The translations under genes and the position numbers were made by a program. From contig PLOR01000098.1 in NCBI GenBank assembly GCA_003142185.1, positions 1 to 37,690 of the forward strand: a stretch of DNA of 37,690 nucleotides, given 5' to 3'. Origin of the DNA: Bryobacterales bacterium. GTDB lineage: Bacteria; Acidobacteriota; Terriglobia; Bryobacterales; Bryobacteraceae. The notes under the pieces are model-generated. The model did no database searches. It was given only the letters and a program-made list of their open reading frames with translations, and was not told the origin of the DNA. Numbering within the stretch: position 1 is the first letter of the stretch; every line of letters starts with the position of its first letter. Shown one piece after another: positions 7,475 to 15,872 of this stretch.

Positions 7475-8395
7475 TCAACGGCTCGGAGCGGTGGTGTGCT
7501 TTTTGGCCGGCGGGTGGGTGGCTGGCGCCGGACAACGGTAGCCCAAGTCCGTCAGCCTGGAGCACGCCCGTGCCGCCATGTTGTCCTTGGGAAAACGCAC
7601 GATGAGATCCCGGTATTCCTTCTGCGCGTCGGTCCGGCGGTCCATCTTCACCAGCACCTCACCCTTGTAAAATAGCGCGTCCGGAGTCTTGTTGTTATCC
7701 GAGTATTTCTCCAGCACGGTGTCGAAATCCTGCAGCGCCGTGGGATAGTCGGCTTGCGCAAGATGAATGGTGCCGATGTAGTACTGGGCGTTCGGGGCGA
7801 GATCGGTCGAGCCGAAACAGCGCAGATAGTCGCCGAATTCCTGCAAGGCAATATCGGGTTTGCCGCCCTGCAAGTCGCGCCGCGCGTTAGCATACAGGTC
7901 CGTCGAGGAACTGGGGCAGGGATTCACCGCGGCTGCGGGCGGCGCGCCGGCGGTGGGTGGCGGAGCGGGCGCCGGCGCCTGCATCACCTTCACGGCGTTA
8001 TTCAGATCGGTCATCTGCGCTTGCACTTTTTCCACCAGGCTGGTGAGATCCGCGACCGATTGCTGCAGCGCGGTGAAATTGCTCGACAGGCTGTCCATCC
8101 GGGTGGAAAGTCCGACCACCGGCGCGACAACCTTGCTTTCCAGTTGGGAACTACTCTGCTGGGAACTACTCTGGATGACGGCCACCGCGGTGGCGGCGCG
8201 ATTGCCGGCATCCACGGCCTGCTGCACCAGCACGGTGAGGGCTGCAAGCTGCTTGTCTTGCGACTGCTGGAGTTGCCGGACCTGTTCCTGCAGCAGCGCC
8301 ACATCGCGTTGCAATTCCTGCATTTCCTTGCTGGCGGCGGCGAACGCCACTACGGGCGCGGCCGCCAAAATCAAAACGCACAAACGTCGAAACAT
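7475..8395 (-). CDS. cpoB: Tol-Pal cell division coordinator CpoB (YbgF)
   Basis: A 306-residue periplasmic protein with a signal peptide (LCVLILAAAPVVAFAA), a coiled coil (residues ~22-125, EMQELQRDVALLQEQVRQLQ with heptad pattern), an A/P-rich linker, and TPRs at ~165-285 (LYANARRDLQGGKPDIALQEFGDYL, DLAPNAQYYIGTIHLAQADYPTALQDFDTVLEKY, DALFYKGEVLVKMDRRTDAQKEYRDLIVRFP). CpoB trimerises through its coiled coil, contacts TolA and coordinates outer-membrane constriction with PBP1B (family knowledge). It is the last gene of the Tol-Pal operon, 72 bases after pal. The basic end (HPPAKKHTTAPSR) is unusual but probably irrelevant. The assignment is strong because all other Tol-Pal parts lie upstream. 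Confidence 0.88.
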   Translation of the reverse strand: MFRRLCVLILAAAPVVAFAAASKEMQELQRDVALLQEQVRQLQQSQDKQLAALTVLVQQAVDAGNRAATAVAVIQSSSQQSSSQLESKVVAPVVGLSTRMDSLSSNFTALQQSVADLTSLVEKVQAQMTDLNNAVKVMQAPAPAPPPTAGAPPAAAVNPCPSSSTDLYANARRDLQGGKPDIALQEFGDYLRCFGSTDLAPNAQYYIGTIHLAQADYPTALQDFDTVLEKYSDNNKTPDALFYKGEVLVKMDRRTDAQKEYRDLIVRFPKDNMAARACSRLTDLGYRCPAPATHPPAKKHTTAPSR

Positions 8396-8467
8396 AGAAC
8401 TCCTCTTCGAAAACGGAAAGGGGCGGACGCGCGCCCCCTTCCGGTGTTGCCGTGCGCCGGCGAGCGG

Positions 8468-9256
8468 CTACTGGCCGGTTGAGAAATGGACGCGCCGGTT
8501 CTTCTGCCAGCAGGACTCATCCTGCTCGGTGCACTGCGGCCGCTCCTTGCCGTAGCTGATCGTCTTCAGCTTGTCGGCGGGAACCCCCAGTTGCACCAGG
8601 AAGTCCTTGGCGGCGCTGGCGCGTTTGTCGCCCAGCAGTTGGTTGTATTCGGCCGAGCCGCGTTCGTCGCAATGCCCTTCGATGGTCAGGACCGCGCTGG
8701 GGAAGTCCGCGATGACGGTCTTCAGCGCGGCGGCATCCTGCGTCAGCGCGGCTTGTGCATCGGCGCGGATGTCGCTCTTATCGTAGTCGAAGTACCCATC
8801 CTGCAATTCCGCTACCCAATCCGTCAGCGTCTTGGCCGGCGGTGGTGGCGGCGGTGGGGGCGGTGGCGGTGGCGGCGCCGAAACATTCACGGTCGCGCTG
8901 GCCGTGCTGTTGCCGCCCGGTCCGGTCGTGGTTAAAGTGTACGTGGTGGAATCCTCCGGCGACACACGGCGGCTGCCGGTGTTCTGCACGGCGCCGATCC
9001 CCTTATCGATCGAGACGCTGGTCACGTTGCCGGAGACCGTCCAACTGAGCAGCGAAGACTGGCCGCGTACGATGGAACTGGGGTCCGCACCAAACTGGGT
9101 TACCGACGGCGCGGGCGGTGGTGGAGGTGGCGCTGGCGGCGTCACCACGGGCGGTGGCGGCGGCGGTGGCGCCTGGACCTTCTTCTTGCACCCGCCGGCA
9201 AATATCGCCAGGGAAAGTGCCAAAGTGATGAGAGTGATCTGTCGTTTGCTGAACAT
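8468..9256 (-). CDS. pal: Peptidoglycan-associated lipoprotein with inserted Ig-like domain
   Basis: A 262-residue lipoprotein. ATG at 9256 is preceded by a perfect AGGAGG seven bases upstream, better than a start at 9277. Signal peptide to Cys in LSLAIFAGGCKKK (residue ~23). Then two proline runs enclose an Ig-like/PKD-like domain (residues ~48-130: PSSIVRGQSSLLSWTVSG...STTYTLTTTGPGGNSTASATVNV), and after a second Pro run comes the OmpA C-terminal domain (~150-262). That domain has YFDYDKSDIR, IEGHCDERGSAEYN and a KNRRVHF end, the meso-DAP-binding pattern with the conserved Asp and Arg. Most Pal proteins are ~150-170 residues; the additional domain is the odd part. The gene follows tolB by 21 bases. 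Confidence 0.92.
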   Translation of the reverse strand: MFSKRQITLITLALSLAIFAGGCKKKVQAPPPPPPPVVTPPAPPPPPPAPSVTQFGADPSSIVRGQSSLLSWTVSGNVTSVSIDKGIGAVQNTGSRRVSPEDSTTYTLTTTGPGGNSTASATVNVSAPPPPPPPPPPPPPAKTLTDWVAELQDGYFDYDKSDIRADAQAALTQDAAALKTVIADFPSAVLTIEGHCDERGSAEYNQLLGDKRASAAKDFLVQLGVPADKLKTISYGKERPQCTEQDESCWQKNRRVHFSTGQ

Positions 9257-9277
9257 GAACCTGCCTCCTGATTTCAT

Positions 9278-10681
9278 CTACATTCCCCACGCGGGGCTGT
9301 AATTGAGCCCGTCGCGGGTGAGCTGCTGCTGCGCGGTACCGGTCGCCAGCATGCTCCAAATCTGCGATCGTCCGGTGCGGTTCGACATGAACGCCAGGTG
9401 CACGCCATCCGGCGCCCAACTGGGATTTTCGTTCCGGCCTTGATCGTGTGTCAACTGCAAGTACTGGCGCGAAACCACGTCCATCGTGAAGATATTGAAA
9501 TTGCCCTGAGCATAGCCGCGGGTCCAGGCGTAGGCGATCAATTGCCCGCTCGGATGCCAAGAGGGATTCGACGCCTCGCCGGTGCCGTCGGTGAGCCGCT
9601 CGATGTCCGCGCCATCCATATTCATCATGTAGATCTGCTCCGGACCGGAGCGGCCGGTGGAAAACACGATCGAGCCGCCTGTCTTGGGGTTCACCTTAGG
9701 CTCGGCGTCGAGAGAGCCGACCGATGTGATGGGCCGAAAGCCTCTGCCATCCACGCCTGCAATGAAGATCCGGCAGCAACGCCCCGCCGAGGAAGAGTAC
9801 ACAATCTGTTTTCCATCGGGCGTGAACGACGGCTGCCCGTTCATCGACGCGACCTGATTATAAAATCGCAAATCCCGAACCGGATCCACTGAAAAGACAA
9901 ATATAGCAGGTGAACCCTTGGCGTAGCTAGTGAATGCAATTTTCGTGCCGTCCGGCGAAACCGAAGGCTCGATGGAAAGCGAGTTGAAGCGGGTGACATA
10001 ATGCTGGTTCTGGCCGTCCGGATCCATCACCCAGATCTCCTTGGGAGTCTTGAAGCCGGCCTGATGGACGTAATAGATGTGGGTGCCGACGAGACTCTTG
10101 GCGCCGAACAGCGCCAGGATGTCGGCGGCGAATTGATGCGCCATCTGGCGCGCGCCCTTCTGGTCGTCAGTCGTGGCCAGATACCGCTTGCCGATCATCT
10201 GCGCGTTGGCCGGAGTATCGCGGCTCAAATCGAACAGGTTGCCGAAGAGCATCAGCACGCCGTTCTGCTCGGCGGCATAACCGAAGGCCAGGTAATTGGC
10301 GCTGGCCGGCGGATTGGACCAGTCCTTCATCCAGAACCCGCCGCCATTGGGCGCCGCTACCAGTTCGCCCTGCCGCGACCGGGCCGCAACGGCGGTGGGC
10401 GGAGGCTGGCGAAAGTCCGCGGGCTGCTGCGGAACGCCCTTGGGGTACAGGGTCTTCGGCGCCATCTTGAGCACGCCGGACCCGGCCAGGTCATCCCACA
10501 AAGTCTGGTTGAACACCACCGTGAAACTCTGCGCCGAGCCCGCACCGAGCAGATCCGGAACCGCAATGACCGGAAGCCCCCCTTCTTTATTGACGAGCCC
10601 TTTGAGGTCCGGCCCCTGCTGGGCGTACCCCATCATCAGCGCCGCGGTCGATGCTAACGCGATCCACACGAGCCTGTTCAT
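9278..10681 (-). CDS. tolB: Tol-Pal system periplasmic protein TolB
   Basis: A 467-residue periplasmic protein: signal peptide (LVWIALASTAALMMGYA), an N-terminal TolB_N domain (~25-170, VIAVPDLLGAG...SFTVVFNQTLWDDLAGSGVLKM), and a beta-propeller of PD40/WD40-like repeats (SPDGTKIAFTS, FTPDGKQIVYSS, WHPSGQLIAYA, WAPDGVHLAFMSN). TolB relays between TolA and Pal. ATG at 10681 lies seven bases after GAGGA; GTG at 10693 is also open and overlaps the tolA stop (GTGA), but lacks an SD of its own. This is a coupled operon position between tolA and pal. Two extra Cys in AGRCCRIF are unusual for the family. Confidence 0.94.
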   Translation of the reverse strand: MNRLVWIALASTAALMMGYAQQGPDLKGLVNKEGGLPVIAVPDLLGAGSAQSFTVVFNQTLWDDLAGSGVLKMAPKTLYPKGVPQQPADFRQPPPTAVAARSRQGELVAAPNGGGFWMKDWSNPPASANYLAFGYAAEQNGVLMLFGNLFDLSRDTPANAQMIGKRYLATTDDQKGARQMAHQFAADILALFGAKSLVGTHIYYVHQAGFKTPKEIWVMDPDGQNQHYVTRFNSLSIEPSVSPDGTKIAFTSYAKGSPAIFVFSVDPVRDLRFYNQVASMNGQPSFTPDGKQIVYSSSAGRCCRIFIAGVDGRGFRPITSVGSLDAEPKVNPKTGGSIVFSTGRSGPEQIYMMNMDGADIERLTDGTGEASNPSWHPSGQLIAYAWTRGYAQGNFNIFTMDVVSRQYLQLTHDQGRNENPSWAPDGVHLAFMSNRTGRSQIWSMLATGTAQQQLTRDGLNYSPAWGM

Positions 10682-10689
10682 GGTTTTCC

Positions 10690-11469
10690 TCACTTTAGGC
10701 TGAATCGCAGTTCCACTTCCGCATCGTTGCGCGGAAACTGGGGCGGCAGCGCGGGAAAAGGCGAGGCGTCGAAAATCGCGCGCTGCGCCGAAAAATCGAG
10801 CGTCGTATTGCCGCTGGCCTCGGTGATGTGGACGTGGCTCACCGAACCGTCGCGCTTCACGGTGAAGGTTACCGCCGCCACCTGCGTGACATTGCGCAGT
10901 TCGCTGGTGCGCCAGGAGCGGCCCACCTTGTCCACAATCAACTTGGCATACCAGCCGAACTGCGTCCCAAACGGCGACGAGTCTCCCACTCCGACACCGC
11001 CCCCACCCTGGAGGCCGTACATCGGCGAACTCACGCGCTGGCCGGCGTCGCTATAGAGCTGGTTGGGCCGGTCCTGCTGCTGCGCGCGAAACTTGTTGGG
11101 CGTGGAGGATTCGAGCGTGTGCTTCAGCGCGTTGCGTCCCTGGATCGGGATAGCATCCGGCTCCGGTTCGACGACTCGCGCTTTGGAGTGCGGCTTGGGC
11201 GGCGGGGTGGGCACCTGCGATTCGGTCTGGTTGGCCACCGGATTTGCGGGAGACTGGCGGGCGGGCAGCGGAATGCGCGCCACCGGGTTCACCACCACCG
11301 CGCCCATGCCGCCGCCGGTGGGGCTGCCCCACTGTTCAACCTTGTGACGGAATAAAACGCCGTAAAACAGCAGCGACAGGATCAGCAGAACGTGAAACCC
11401 GAGCGAGCCCAGAAACGAGCTGCCCAGGCGATCCGGTTGATCGAGGATGTCGACGTGCTGGGCTATCAT
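10690..11469 (-). CDS. tolA: TolA/TonB-type energy-transducing protein
   Basis: A 259-residue protein with one N-terminal TM helix (~20-40, SLGFHVLLILSLLFYGVLF), a P/Q/K-rich periplasmic stalk (~60-150) and a C-terminal TonB/TolA domain (~170-259, FGWYAKLIVDKVGRSW, AAVTFTVKRDGSVSHVHIT, AQRAIFDASPFPALP). The stalk is much shorter than the helical TolA-II of E. coli and is proline-rich as in TonB, but position between tolR and tolB supports the TolA role. Start ATG 11469 overlaps the end of tolR (ATGA). Confidence 0.88.
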   Translation of the reverse strand: MIAQHVDILDQPDRLGSSFLGSLGFHVLLILSLLFYGVLFRHKVEQWGSPTGGGMGAVVVNPVARIPLPARQSPANPVANQTESQVPTPPPKPHSKARVVEPEPDAIPIQGRNALKHTLESSTPNKFRAQQQDRPNQLYSDAGQRVSSPMYGLQGGGGVGVGDSSPFGTQFGWYAKLIVDKVGRSWRTSELRNVTQVAAVTFTVKRDGSVSHVHITEASGNTTLDFSAQRAIFDASPFPALPPQFPRNDAEVELRFSLK

Positions 11470-11909
11470 CTTCTGCCTGCTGCGGAGCTATCCTCCGGTT
11501 GCGTCACCATGTTGACCTGGAAACCGCCCGCGCCCAGTTCCGCCGTCACCTGGGCGATCACGTCCCAGATGGCTTCCTTGTCGGCGCTTACGTACACACC
11601 CTTGGCCTTGCCAAAGCGCCGGTGAATGGCCGCGCCCAGGTCGCCGATGTTGGTCGGCTTGCCGTTCAGATAGGAGGTGCCATCCTTGGTGATGCTCACC
11701 ACCGGCATTTCCTGCGCGGTATCTTTCACGAACCTGGTGTGCGGCACGTCCACTTCCAGGCCGAACTGCATCACGTGAGCGGTGAGCATGAAGATGATCA
11801 GCAGTACCAGCAGCACATCGACAAACGGCGTGATGTTGATCTCGGCGAGGCCGGTACCGCCTCGCCGCCGCGAAGCGTGACCGTTGCCGCCGAAGGAAGA
11901 GAATGCCAT
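11466..11909 (-). CDS. tolR: TolR/ExbD family proton-channel subunit
   Basis: A 147-residue inner-membrane protein. After a Gly/Arg-rich N-terminus, EINITPFVDVLLVLLIIFMLTA holds the proton-binding Asp of the single TM helix (NxTPFVDxxLVLLIIFM is the family signature). The periplasmic domain (VSITKDGTSYLNGKPTN, VYVSADKEAIWDVIAQV) is typical. The gene is two bases downstream of tolQ and overlaps tolA by ATGA. Confidence 0.93.
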   Translation of the reverse strand: MAFSSFGGNGHASRRRGGTGLAEINITPFVDVLLVLLIIFMLTAHVMQFGLEVDVPHTRFVKDTAQEMPVVSITKDGTSYLNGKPTNIGDLGAAIHRRFGKAKGVYVSADKEAIWDVIAQVTAELGAGGFQVNMVTQPEDSSAAGRR

Positions 11910-11911
11910 GG

Positions 11912-12598
11912 CTACTCGCTAAAGCTGCGCTCCGCCAGGTTCAGAAACTCGAGCGCGAAATCGTCCAGGCGCGCGCCCATCTCGCGGATGCGGTTGCCGA
12001 ACAGGTTATAGAACAGAGCCGCCGGGATGGCGGCAAACAGGCCCAGCGCGGTGGCGATCAACGCTTCGGAAATGCCAGGACCCACCGCGGCCAGGCTGGT
12101 GGCGCCCTGTTGGCCCAGCGCGTTGAAGGTGCGAATGATGCCCAGCACGGTCCCGAGCAGGCCGATGAACGGCGAAACCGAAGCCGTGATCGCCAGCCAG
12201 TGCATGTTGCGCTCCAGCTTGGCCACTTCCTCGCTCACGCCCAACTGCAGCGCCCGCTCGAGCGCGGTGCGGTTGGTCAGGCGGCCGCGCGCCTTCACCT
12301 GCCGCTCCACTTCCTCGTAGCCGAAATCGAACACGGAAACCAGCGGGCATGGCCGGTACTGCTCGCTGGCCACCATCACGGCTTCGAGCGCCGCCGCCTT
12401 GCGGAAAGCGCGCAAAAAGCGCCAGTTGGTTTTGCGCGCGCCGCCGAGAGCACTCAACTTGGAGAAAATCACGGTCCAGGAAAAGATCGAAAATACGATC
12501 AGGATGACCAGGACCACCCAACCGGCAGGACCGGCTTCCTGAACCATCTGGACAAGATCAGTCTGAAGAAGGAAGGCAGCGGGAGCTTCGAAACTCAA
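11912..12598 (-). CDS. tolQ: TolQ/ExbB/MotA-type proton-channel protein
   Basis: A 228-residue protein with three TM segments (~25-45 GWVVLVILIVFSIFSWTVIF; ~135-160 LAITASVSPFIGLLGTVLGIIRTF; ~175-200 ISEALIATALGLFAAIPAALFYN). SPFIGLLGTVLGI and the ISEALIATALGLFAAIPA helix are the MotA/TolQ/ExbB signature. TolQ and TolR form the proton-powered stator that drives TolA. The start is TTG 12598 with GAGGAG six bases upstream; an ATG close by is out of frame. First gene of the Tol-Pal operon. The TolQ rather than ExbB name rests on the following tolB and pal. Confidence 0.93.
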   Translation of the reverse strand: MSFEAPAAFLLQTDLVQMVQEAGPAGWVVLVILIVFSIFSWTVIFSKLSALGGARKTNWRFLRAFRKAAALEAVMVASEQYRPCPLVSVFDFGYEEVERQVKARGRLTNRTALERALQLGVSEEVAKLERNMHWLAITASVSPFIGLLGTVLGIIRTFNALGQQGATSLAAVGPGISEALIATALGLFAAIPAALFYNLFGNRIREMGARLDDFALEFLNLAERSFSE

Positions 12599-13023
12599 TG
12601 CATCTCCTCTCTAAAAGCTATCACATAGACGCTCGACGGCGCAGAAAAAGCCGATTTCTCTAGTAACGGAATGTACATGCGGATGTGAAGTTGCGCCTTT
12701 GACATCCCAAAACAAAAGGCTGGAGCGTTGTTTTGGGCCGAAGCCTGGCTGTGAGCGGAAAAAGCTGGCGGAGCCTCAGTTCCTGGCGAGTGGTATGGGC
12801 AAGCTAAAGGCATGATGGGCCACAGATAAACACAGATGAACACAGATTGGAAAGAATGGTTTATCCGTGTTCATCTGTGTTCATCCGTGGCCCAAAAATG
12901 TTTTGTCGGACTTTTTCAGCAGCCTCGAAAGCATGCCCTACCTAAGGCACGCATAGCTCTGCTGGGGCATGCTTTCAGCTTGCCCGTTGGCGCGTGGTAG
13001 CGTGGTAGAGATCGGGAGGGATC
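12599..13023. other. Gene-free spacer (425 bp) between tolQ and hydrolase
   Basis: No convincing ORF. It contains the hairpin repeat B copy (12798-12924) and a second palindromic stretch, GCATGCCCTACC...GGGGCATGC (about 12931-12972), plus the upstream region for divergent transcription of tolQ (-) and the hydrolase (+), each with a clear SD. Confidence 0.6.
12798..12924. repeat. Hairpin repeat family B, copy 1 (composite)
   Basis: Order on the + strand: GGGCAAGCTAAAG (12798-12810); left arm from 12817 made of CACAGATAAACACAGATG units; right arm 12863-12893 ending TCATCCGTGGCCC; then TGTCGGACTTTTTCAGCAGCC (12904-12924). The same four blocks occur in the reverse order and strand at 21288-21429. 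Confidence 0.75.
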
Positions 13024-13872
13024 ATGCGAAGGCTATGGATTTTGACCTTGTTCGTCGCGGCAACCGCGGTGGCCGCCGAACGCGGCGAGGAGATACGGCT
13101 CTGGCCCAACGGCGCGCCCGGGTCGGAGGGGGAGACGGCGGCGGAGGTTTTCAAAGGAGACGCCAGGCTGCCCAGCAATTTCACGGTGGTCCACTACCCA
13201 TCGATCTACGTGTTTCTGCCGCCCAAGGACAAGGCCAGCGGGATGGCGGTGGTGGTGGCGCCGGGCGGCGGGCATTCGCAATTGGTGATCGACAAAGAGG
13301 GCTGGGAAATCGCCGACCTTCTGAACCGCAACGGGATCGCGGCGTTCGTGCTGAAGTACCGGCTGGCGCGCGCGCCGGGCTCCCATTACACGGTGGAAGG
13401 CAATGCCCTGCCGGATGCGGCGCGGGCCATGCGGACGGTGCGCAGCCGAGCCGCCGAATGGGGCGTCGATCCGGCGCGGATCGGCGTTATGGGATTCTCG
13501 GCGGGCGGCGAAGTGGCGGCGTTGATGGAGACGCGTTTCGACGCGGGTAACGCGAACGCGGCCGGTCCAATCGATCGAGCCAGTTCGCGCCCCGATTTCG
13601 CGGTGGTCGTGTATCCCGGCTACCGGCCGGGAACCATCACGGTGCCCAAGGACGCGCCGCCGACCTTTCTAGTCTGTGCCGATGACGACCGCTCGCACGT
13701 GGTGACCACGGTCAACCTCTACCTGGATCTCGAGAAGCAGCAAGTGCCGGCGGAAATGCACATCTATGGGAGCGGCGGCCACGGCTTCGGCCTGCGGTCG
13801 AAACTACCGGTGGGCAACTGGCCGGACCGATTGCTGGATTGGATGCGCGACCGCAAGCTGCTGCAGCCGTGA
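13024..13872 (+). CDS. Secreted alpha/beta hydrolase (esterase/xylan-esterase-like)
   Basis: A 282-residue protein with signal peptide (RRLWILTLFVAATAVAA) and the alpha/beta-hydrolase fold. The oxyanion turn is APGGGH (~79-84), the nucleophile Ser159 sits in GFSAGG, the acidic residue is in VCADDD (~216-220), and His251 lies in the GGHGFG turn. VYPGYRPG precedes the acid strand. This belongs to the BD-FAE/dienelactone-hydrolase-like group often named 'alpha/beta hydrolase' or acetyl-xylan esterase in soil bacteria. GGGAGGGA lies just upstream of ATG 13024. It is transcribed divergently from tolQ and convergently with fliJ; physical substrate is not predictable. Confidence 0.85.
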   Translation: MRRLWILTLFVAATAVAAERGEEIRLWPNGAPGSEGETAAEVFKGDARLPSNFTVVHYPSIYVFLPPKDKASGMAVVVAPGGGHSQLVIDKEGWEIADLLNRNGIAAFVLKYRLARAPGSHYTVEGNALPDAARAMRTVRSRAAEWGVDPARIGVMGFSAGGEVAALMETRFDAGNANAAGPIDRASSRPDFAVVVYPGYRPGTITVPKDAPPTFLVCADDDRSHVVTTVNLYLDLEKQQVPAEMHIYGSGGHGFGLRSKLPVGNWPDRLLDWMRDRKLLQP

Positions 13873-13907
13873 GCGCCCGGCGGGGAATAGCCAGGCTAAT
13901 CGGCGGC

Positions 13908-13939
13908 GACCGCTCCCTTTGGTCGCGGCTCCGTGCGGG
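13908..13939. repeat. Repeat family C copy 1
   Basis: GACCGCTCCCTTT followed by GGTCGCGGCTCCG, between the hydrolase stop and fliJ stop. The same string occurs at 29386-29465 and, in coding sequence, at 30851-30882. Confidence 0.6.
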
Positions 13940-13940
13940 C

Positions 13941-14393
13941 TCACTCGCCGGCGGCATGGAGACGGCCTGTCCAGCGCGCCAGATAGGATTCGCTGGCCAA
14001 CTCTTCCAGTTCCTTGTCACCCGCCAAGCGCCAGTCCTCCAAACGGCGTTGTTTGAGACGCTCGAGAAGGCGGAAACGGCGGCGCGCTTCCAGCATGGCG
14101 CTGCGGCCGGCGGCCATGCGCTCGGCGCACTCGGCGCGACTCGCTGCCAGTTCCTGGTTCTTCTTCTTCACGTGAAGGCGGAAGCTGCCGAACGCCGCCA
14201 GGTCGTGGCCGCACACAGGGCTCCAGTCGCGAACCAGGATCTCTGCCCGGATGCTGGCCGTCTCCAGTTCCGCGAGCGCCTTATCGACCGCCGCCACGGC
14301 GGCCGTCAACTGCTGGAACTTGAGTTCTGCCAGATCGAGCTGGCTGCGGCGCCATTCGAGCGCTTTTTGGAGCGGGAACCGAAATGCATTCAT
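13941..14393 (-). CDS. fliJ: Flagellar export chaperone FliJ
   Basis: A 150-residue, mostly helical protein with the FliJ pattern: FRFPLQKALEWRRSQLDLAELKFQQL at the N-terminus (typical F-x-F/L-L-x-x-R) and a long heptad coiled coil through residues ~10-125 (AVDKALAELET, RAECAERMAAGRSAMLEARRRFRLLERL). FliJ is the coiled-coil rotor-like partner of the FliI ATPase in flagellar export. ATG 14393 is preferred over GTG 14417, which lies inside repeat B; no strong SD is visible for either. It follows fliI after a 117-base gap filled by the repeat. Confidence 0.8.
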   Translation of the reverse strand: MNAFRFPLQKALEWRRSQLDLAELKFQQLTAAVAAVDKALAELETASIRAEILVRDWSPVCGHDLAAFGSFRLHVKKKNQELAASRAECAERMAAGRSAMLEARRRFRLLERLKQRRLEDWRLAGDKELEELASESYLARWTGRLHAAGE

Positions 14394-14410
14394 GCTAGGA
14401 AAAACCGATT

Positions 14411-14510
14411 GGGCCACGAATGAACACGAATCAACACAGATAAGTTCTTGTTTTTACATTTTGGTTTTTTCATTCATGGTTATACGTGTTCATTCGTGGC
14501 TAACATCTTG
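14411..14510. repeat. Hairpin repeat family B, copy 2, inside the flagellar operon
   Basis: Left arm GGGCCACGAATGAACACG (14411-14428) and on to 14440; right arm 14477-14500 ending TTCATTCGTGGC. Between them is a T-rich region. It fills the fliI-fliJ gap, up to the fliI stop codon (14513-14511). Confidence 0.7.
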
Positions 14511-15872
14511 CTACGATTTCGCCGGTTTCGCCACCACCATTCGTTCGCCGGCTTCCAGGCCCTTGGCTAATTCTTCCATCCGTGAGAGGGTTTCTTCGAT
14601 CGGGGCGCTTACGCCCTGGTCCTGCCGCAGAAAGTCGATCAGGTCGGGCCGCAGCCGTATACTGGCGTCGAGCTGGGGATTGGAACCCGCCACGTAAGCG
14701 CCGAGCTGAATCAGGTCCTCCGCGTCACGGTAGGCGGCCAGCGCCTGGCGCATCTTCCGCGCCGAGGCCATTTGCGCCGGAGTGGAGAGCGCCGGTGACA
14801 GCCGGCTGACCGAGTGCAGGATGTCGATGGCCGGGTAGTGTCCCTGGCCGGCCAGTTGGCGCGACAGAATGAAGTGGCCGTCCAGAATGCCGCGGGCCGC
14901 ATCGCAAATCGGCTCGTTGAAATCGTCGCCTTCCACCAGCACGGTGAAGAAACCGGTGATGGAGCCGCGGCGGAAATTTCCCGCCCGTTCCAGAACCTTG
15001 GGCAGCAGGTTGAAAACGGAAGGCGTGTATCCTTTCTGGCTGGGCGGTTCGCCGGCCGCCAAACCGATCTCTCGCTGCGCCATGGCCAGCCGCGTGATCG
15101 AATCCATCACCAGCAGGACATTGGCTCCCTGGTCGCGAAAGTATTCGGCCACGGCCAGCGCGACGAAGCAGGCGCGCACGCGCAGCGGCGCCGGCCGTTC
15201 CGAGGTGGCGCACACGACGACGGAGCGTTGGCGCCCCTTTGGCCCCAGCTCATTCTCGATGAAGGCGCGGACCTCGCGGTTGCGTTCGCCGATCATCCCG
15301 ATCACGGTCACATCGGCCGAATTGTCGCGCGCCATGGCGCCGAGCAGGGTGCTTTTCCCCACGCCGCTGCCGCCGAAGATGCCGATGCGCTGGCCCTTGC
15401 CGCAGGGCAGAAGGCCATCGATGGCGCGCACGCCGGTGACCAGCGGCTGGGTGATGTGCTCGCGATCGAGTGGATTGACGGGCACGCCGTAGAGGCTGTA
15501 TTGCGCCTGTTCCGCGATGGGAGGGCCGCCATCCATCGGCAGCCCGAAACCATCGATGACGCGCCCCAGCAGTCCCGGCGAGACCGGAACGCGAGCCTCC
15601 TGGCTGCGCGCCGCCACCAGATCGCCCAGTTGAAGGCCGTCGATCTCCTCGAGCGGCATGGAAAGCACGCGCCCGTTGCGGAAGCCGATCACCTGGGCGC
15701 GAATCCGCCGGCCGCCGGCGGTTTCCAGTTCGCAGAAATCGCCCACCGCTACGTTTGGCCCGTGCGACTCGACCAGCAGCCCCACCAGTTGGGTCACGCT
15801 ACCCGTCCAGCGCATCGGGGACACGCGATCGAGCTCCGCGAAATACGGCGCCAGCGAGATGGAATTGGTCAA
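14511..15872 (-). CDS. fliI: Flagellum-specific ATPase FliI
   Basis: A 453-residue type III export ATPase. Walker A GGSGVGKST (residues ~167-175), the PMDGGPP loop before it, Walker B LLVMDSITR, and the family's SQKGYTPSVF and DDFNEPICDAARGILDGHF segments; C-terminal four-helix bundle with GAYVAGSNPQLDASI. It powers flagellar protein export with FliH and FliJ. I choose TTG 15872: it overlaps the fliH stop (TTGA) and is preceded by GGAGG at five bases, better than the TTG at 15890. FliI rather than F1/SctN follows from the surrounding flagellar genes. Confidence 0.94.
   Translation of the reverse strand: MTNSISLAPYFAELDRVSPMRWTGSVTQLVGLLVESHGPNVAVGDFCELETAGGRRIRAQVIGFRNGRVLSMPLEEIDGLQLGDLVAARSQEARVPVSPGLLGRVIDGFGLPMDGGPPIAEQAQYSLYGVPVNPLDREHITQPLVTGVRAIDGLLPCGKGQRIGIFGGSGVGKSTLLGAMARDNSADVTVIGMIGERNREVRAFIENELGPKGRQRSVVVCATSERPAPLRVRACFVALAVAEYFRDQGANVLLVMDSITRLAMAQREIGLAAGEPPSQKGYTPSVFNLLPKVLERAGNFRRGSITGFFTVLVEGDDFNEPICDAARGILDGHFILSRQLAGQGHYPAIDILHSVSRLSPALSTPAQMASARKMRQALAAYRDAEDLIQLGAYVAGSNPQLDASIRLRPDLIDFLRQDQGVSAPIEETLSRMEELAKGLEAGERMVVAKPAKS

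Noticed and set aside
12599-13023. Short frames in the tolQ upstream gap
   Set aside because: They read through hairpin repeats and have no SD or motif.
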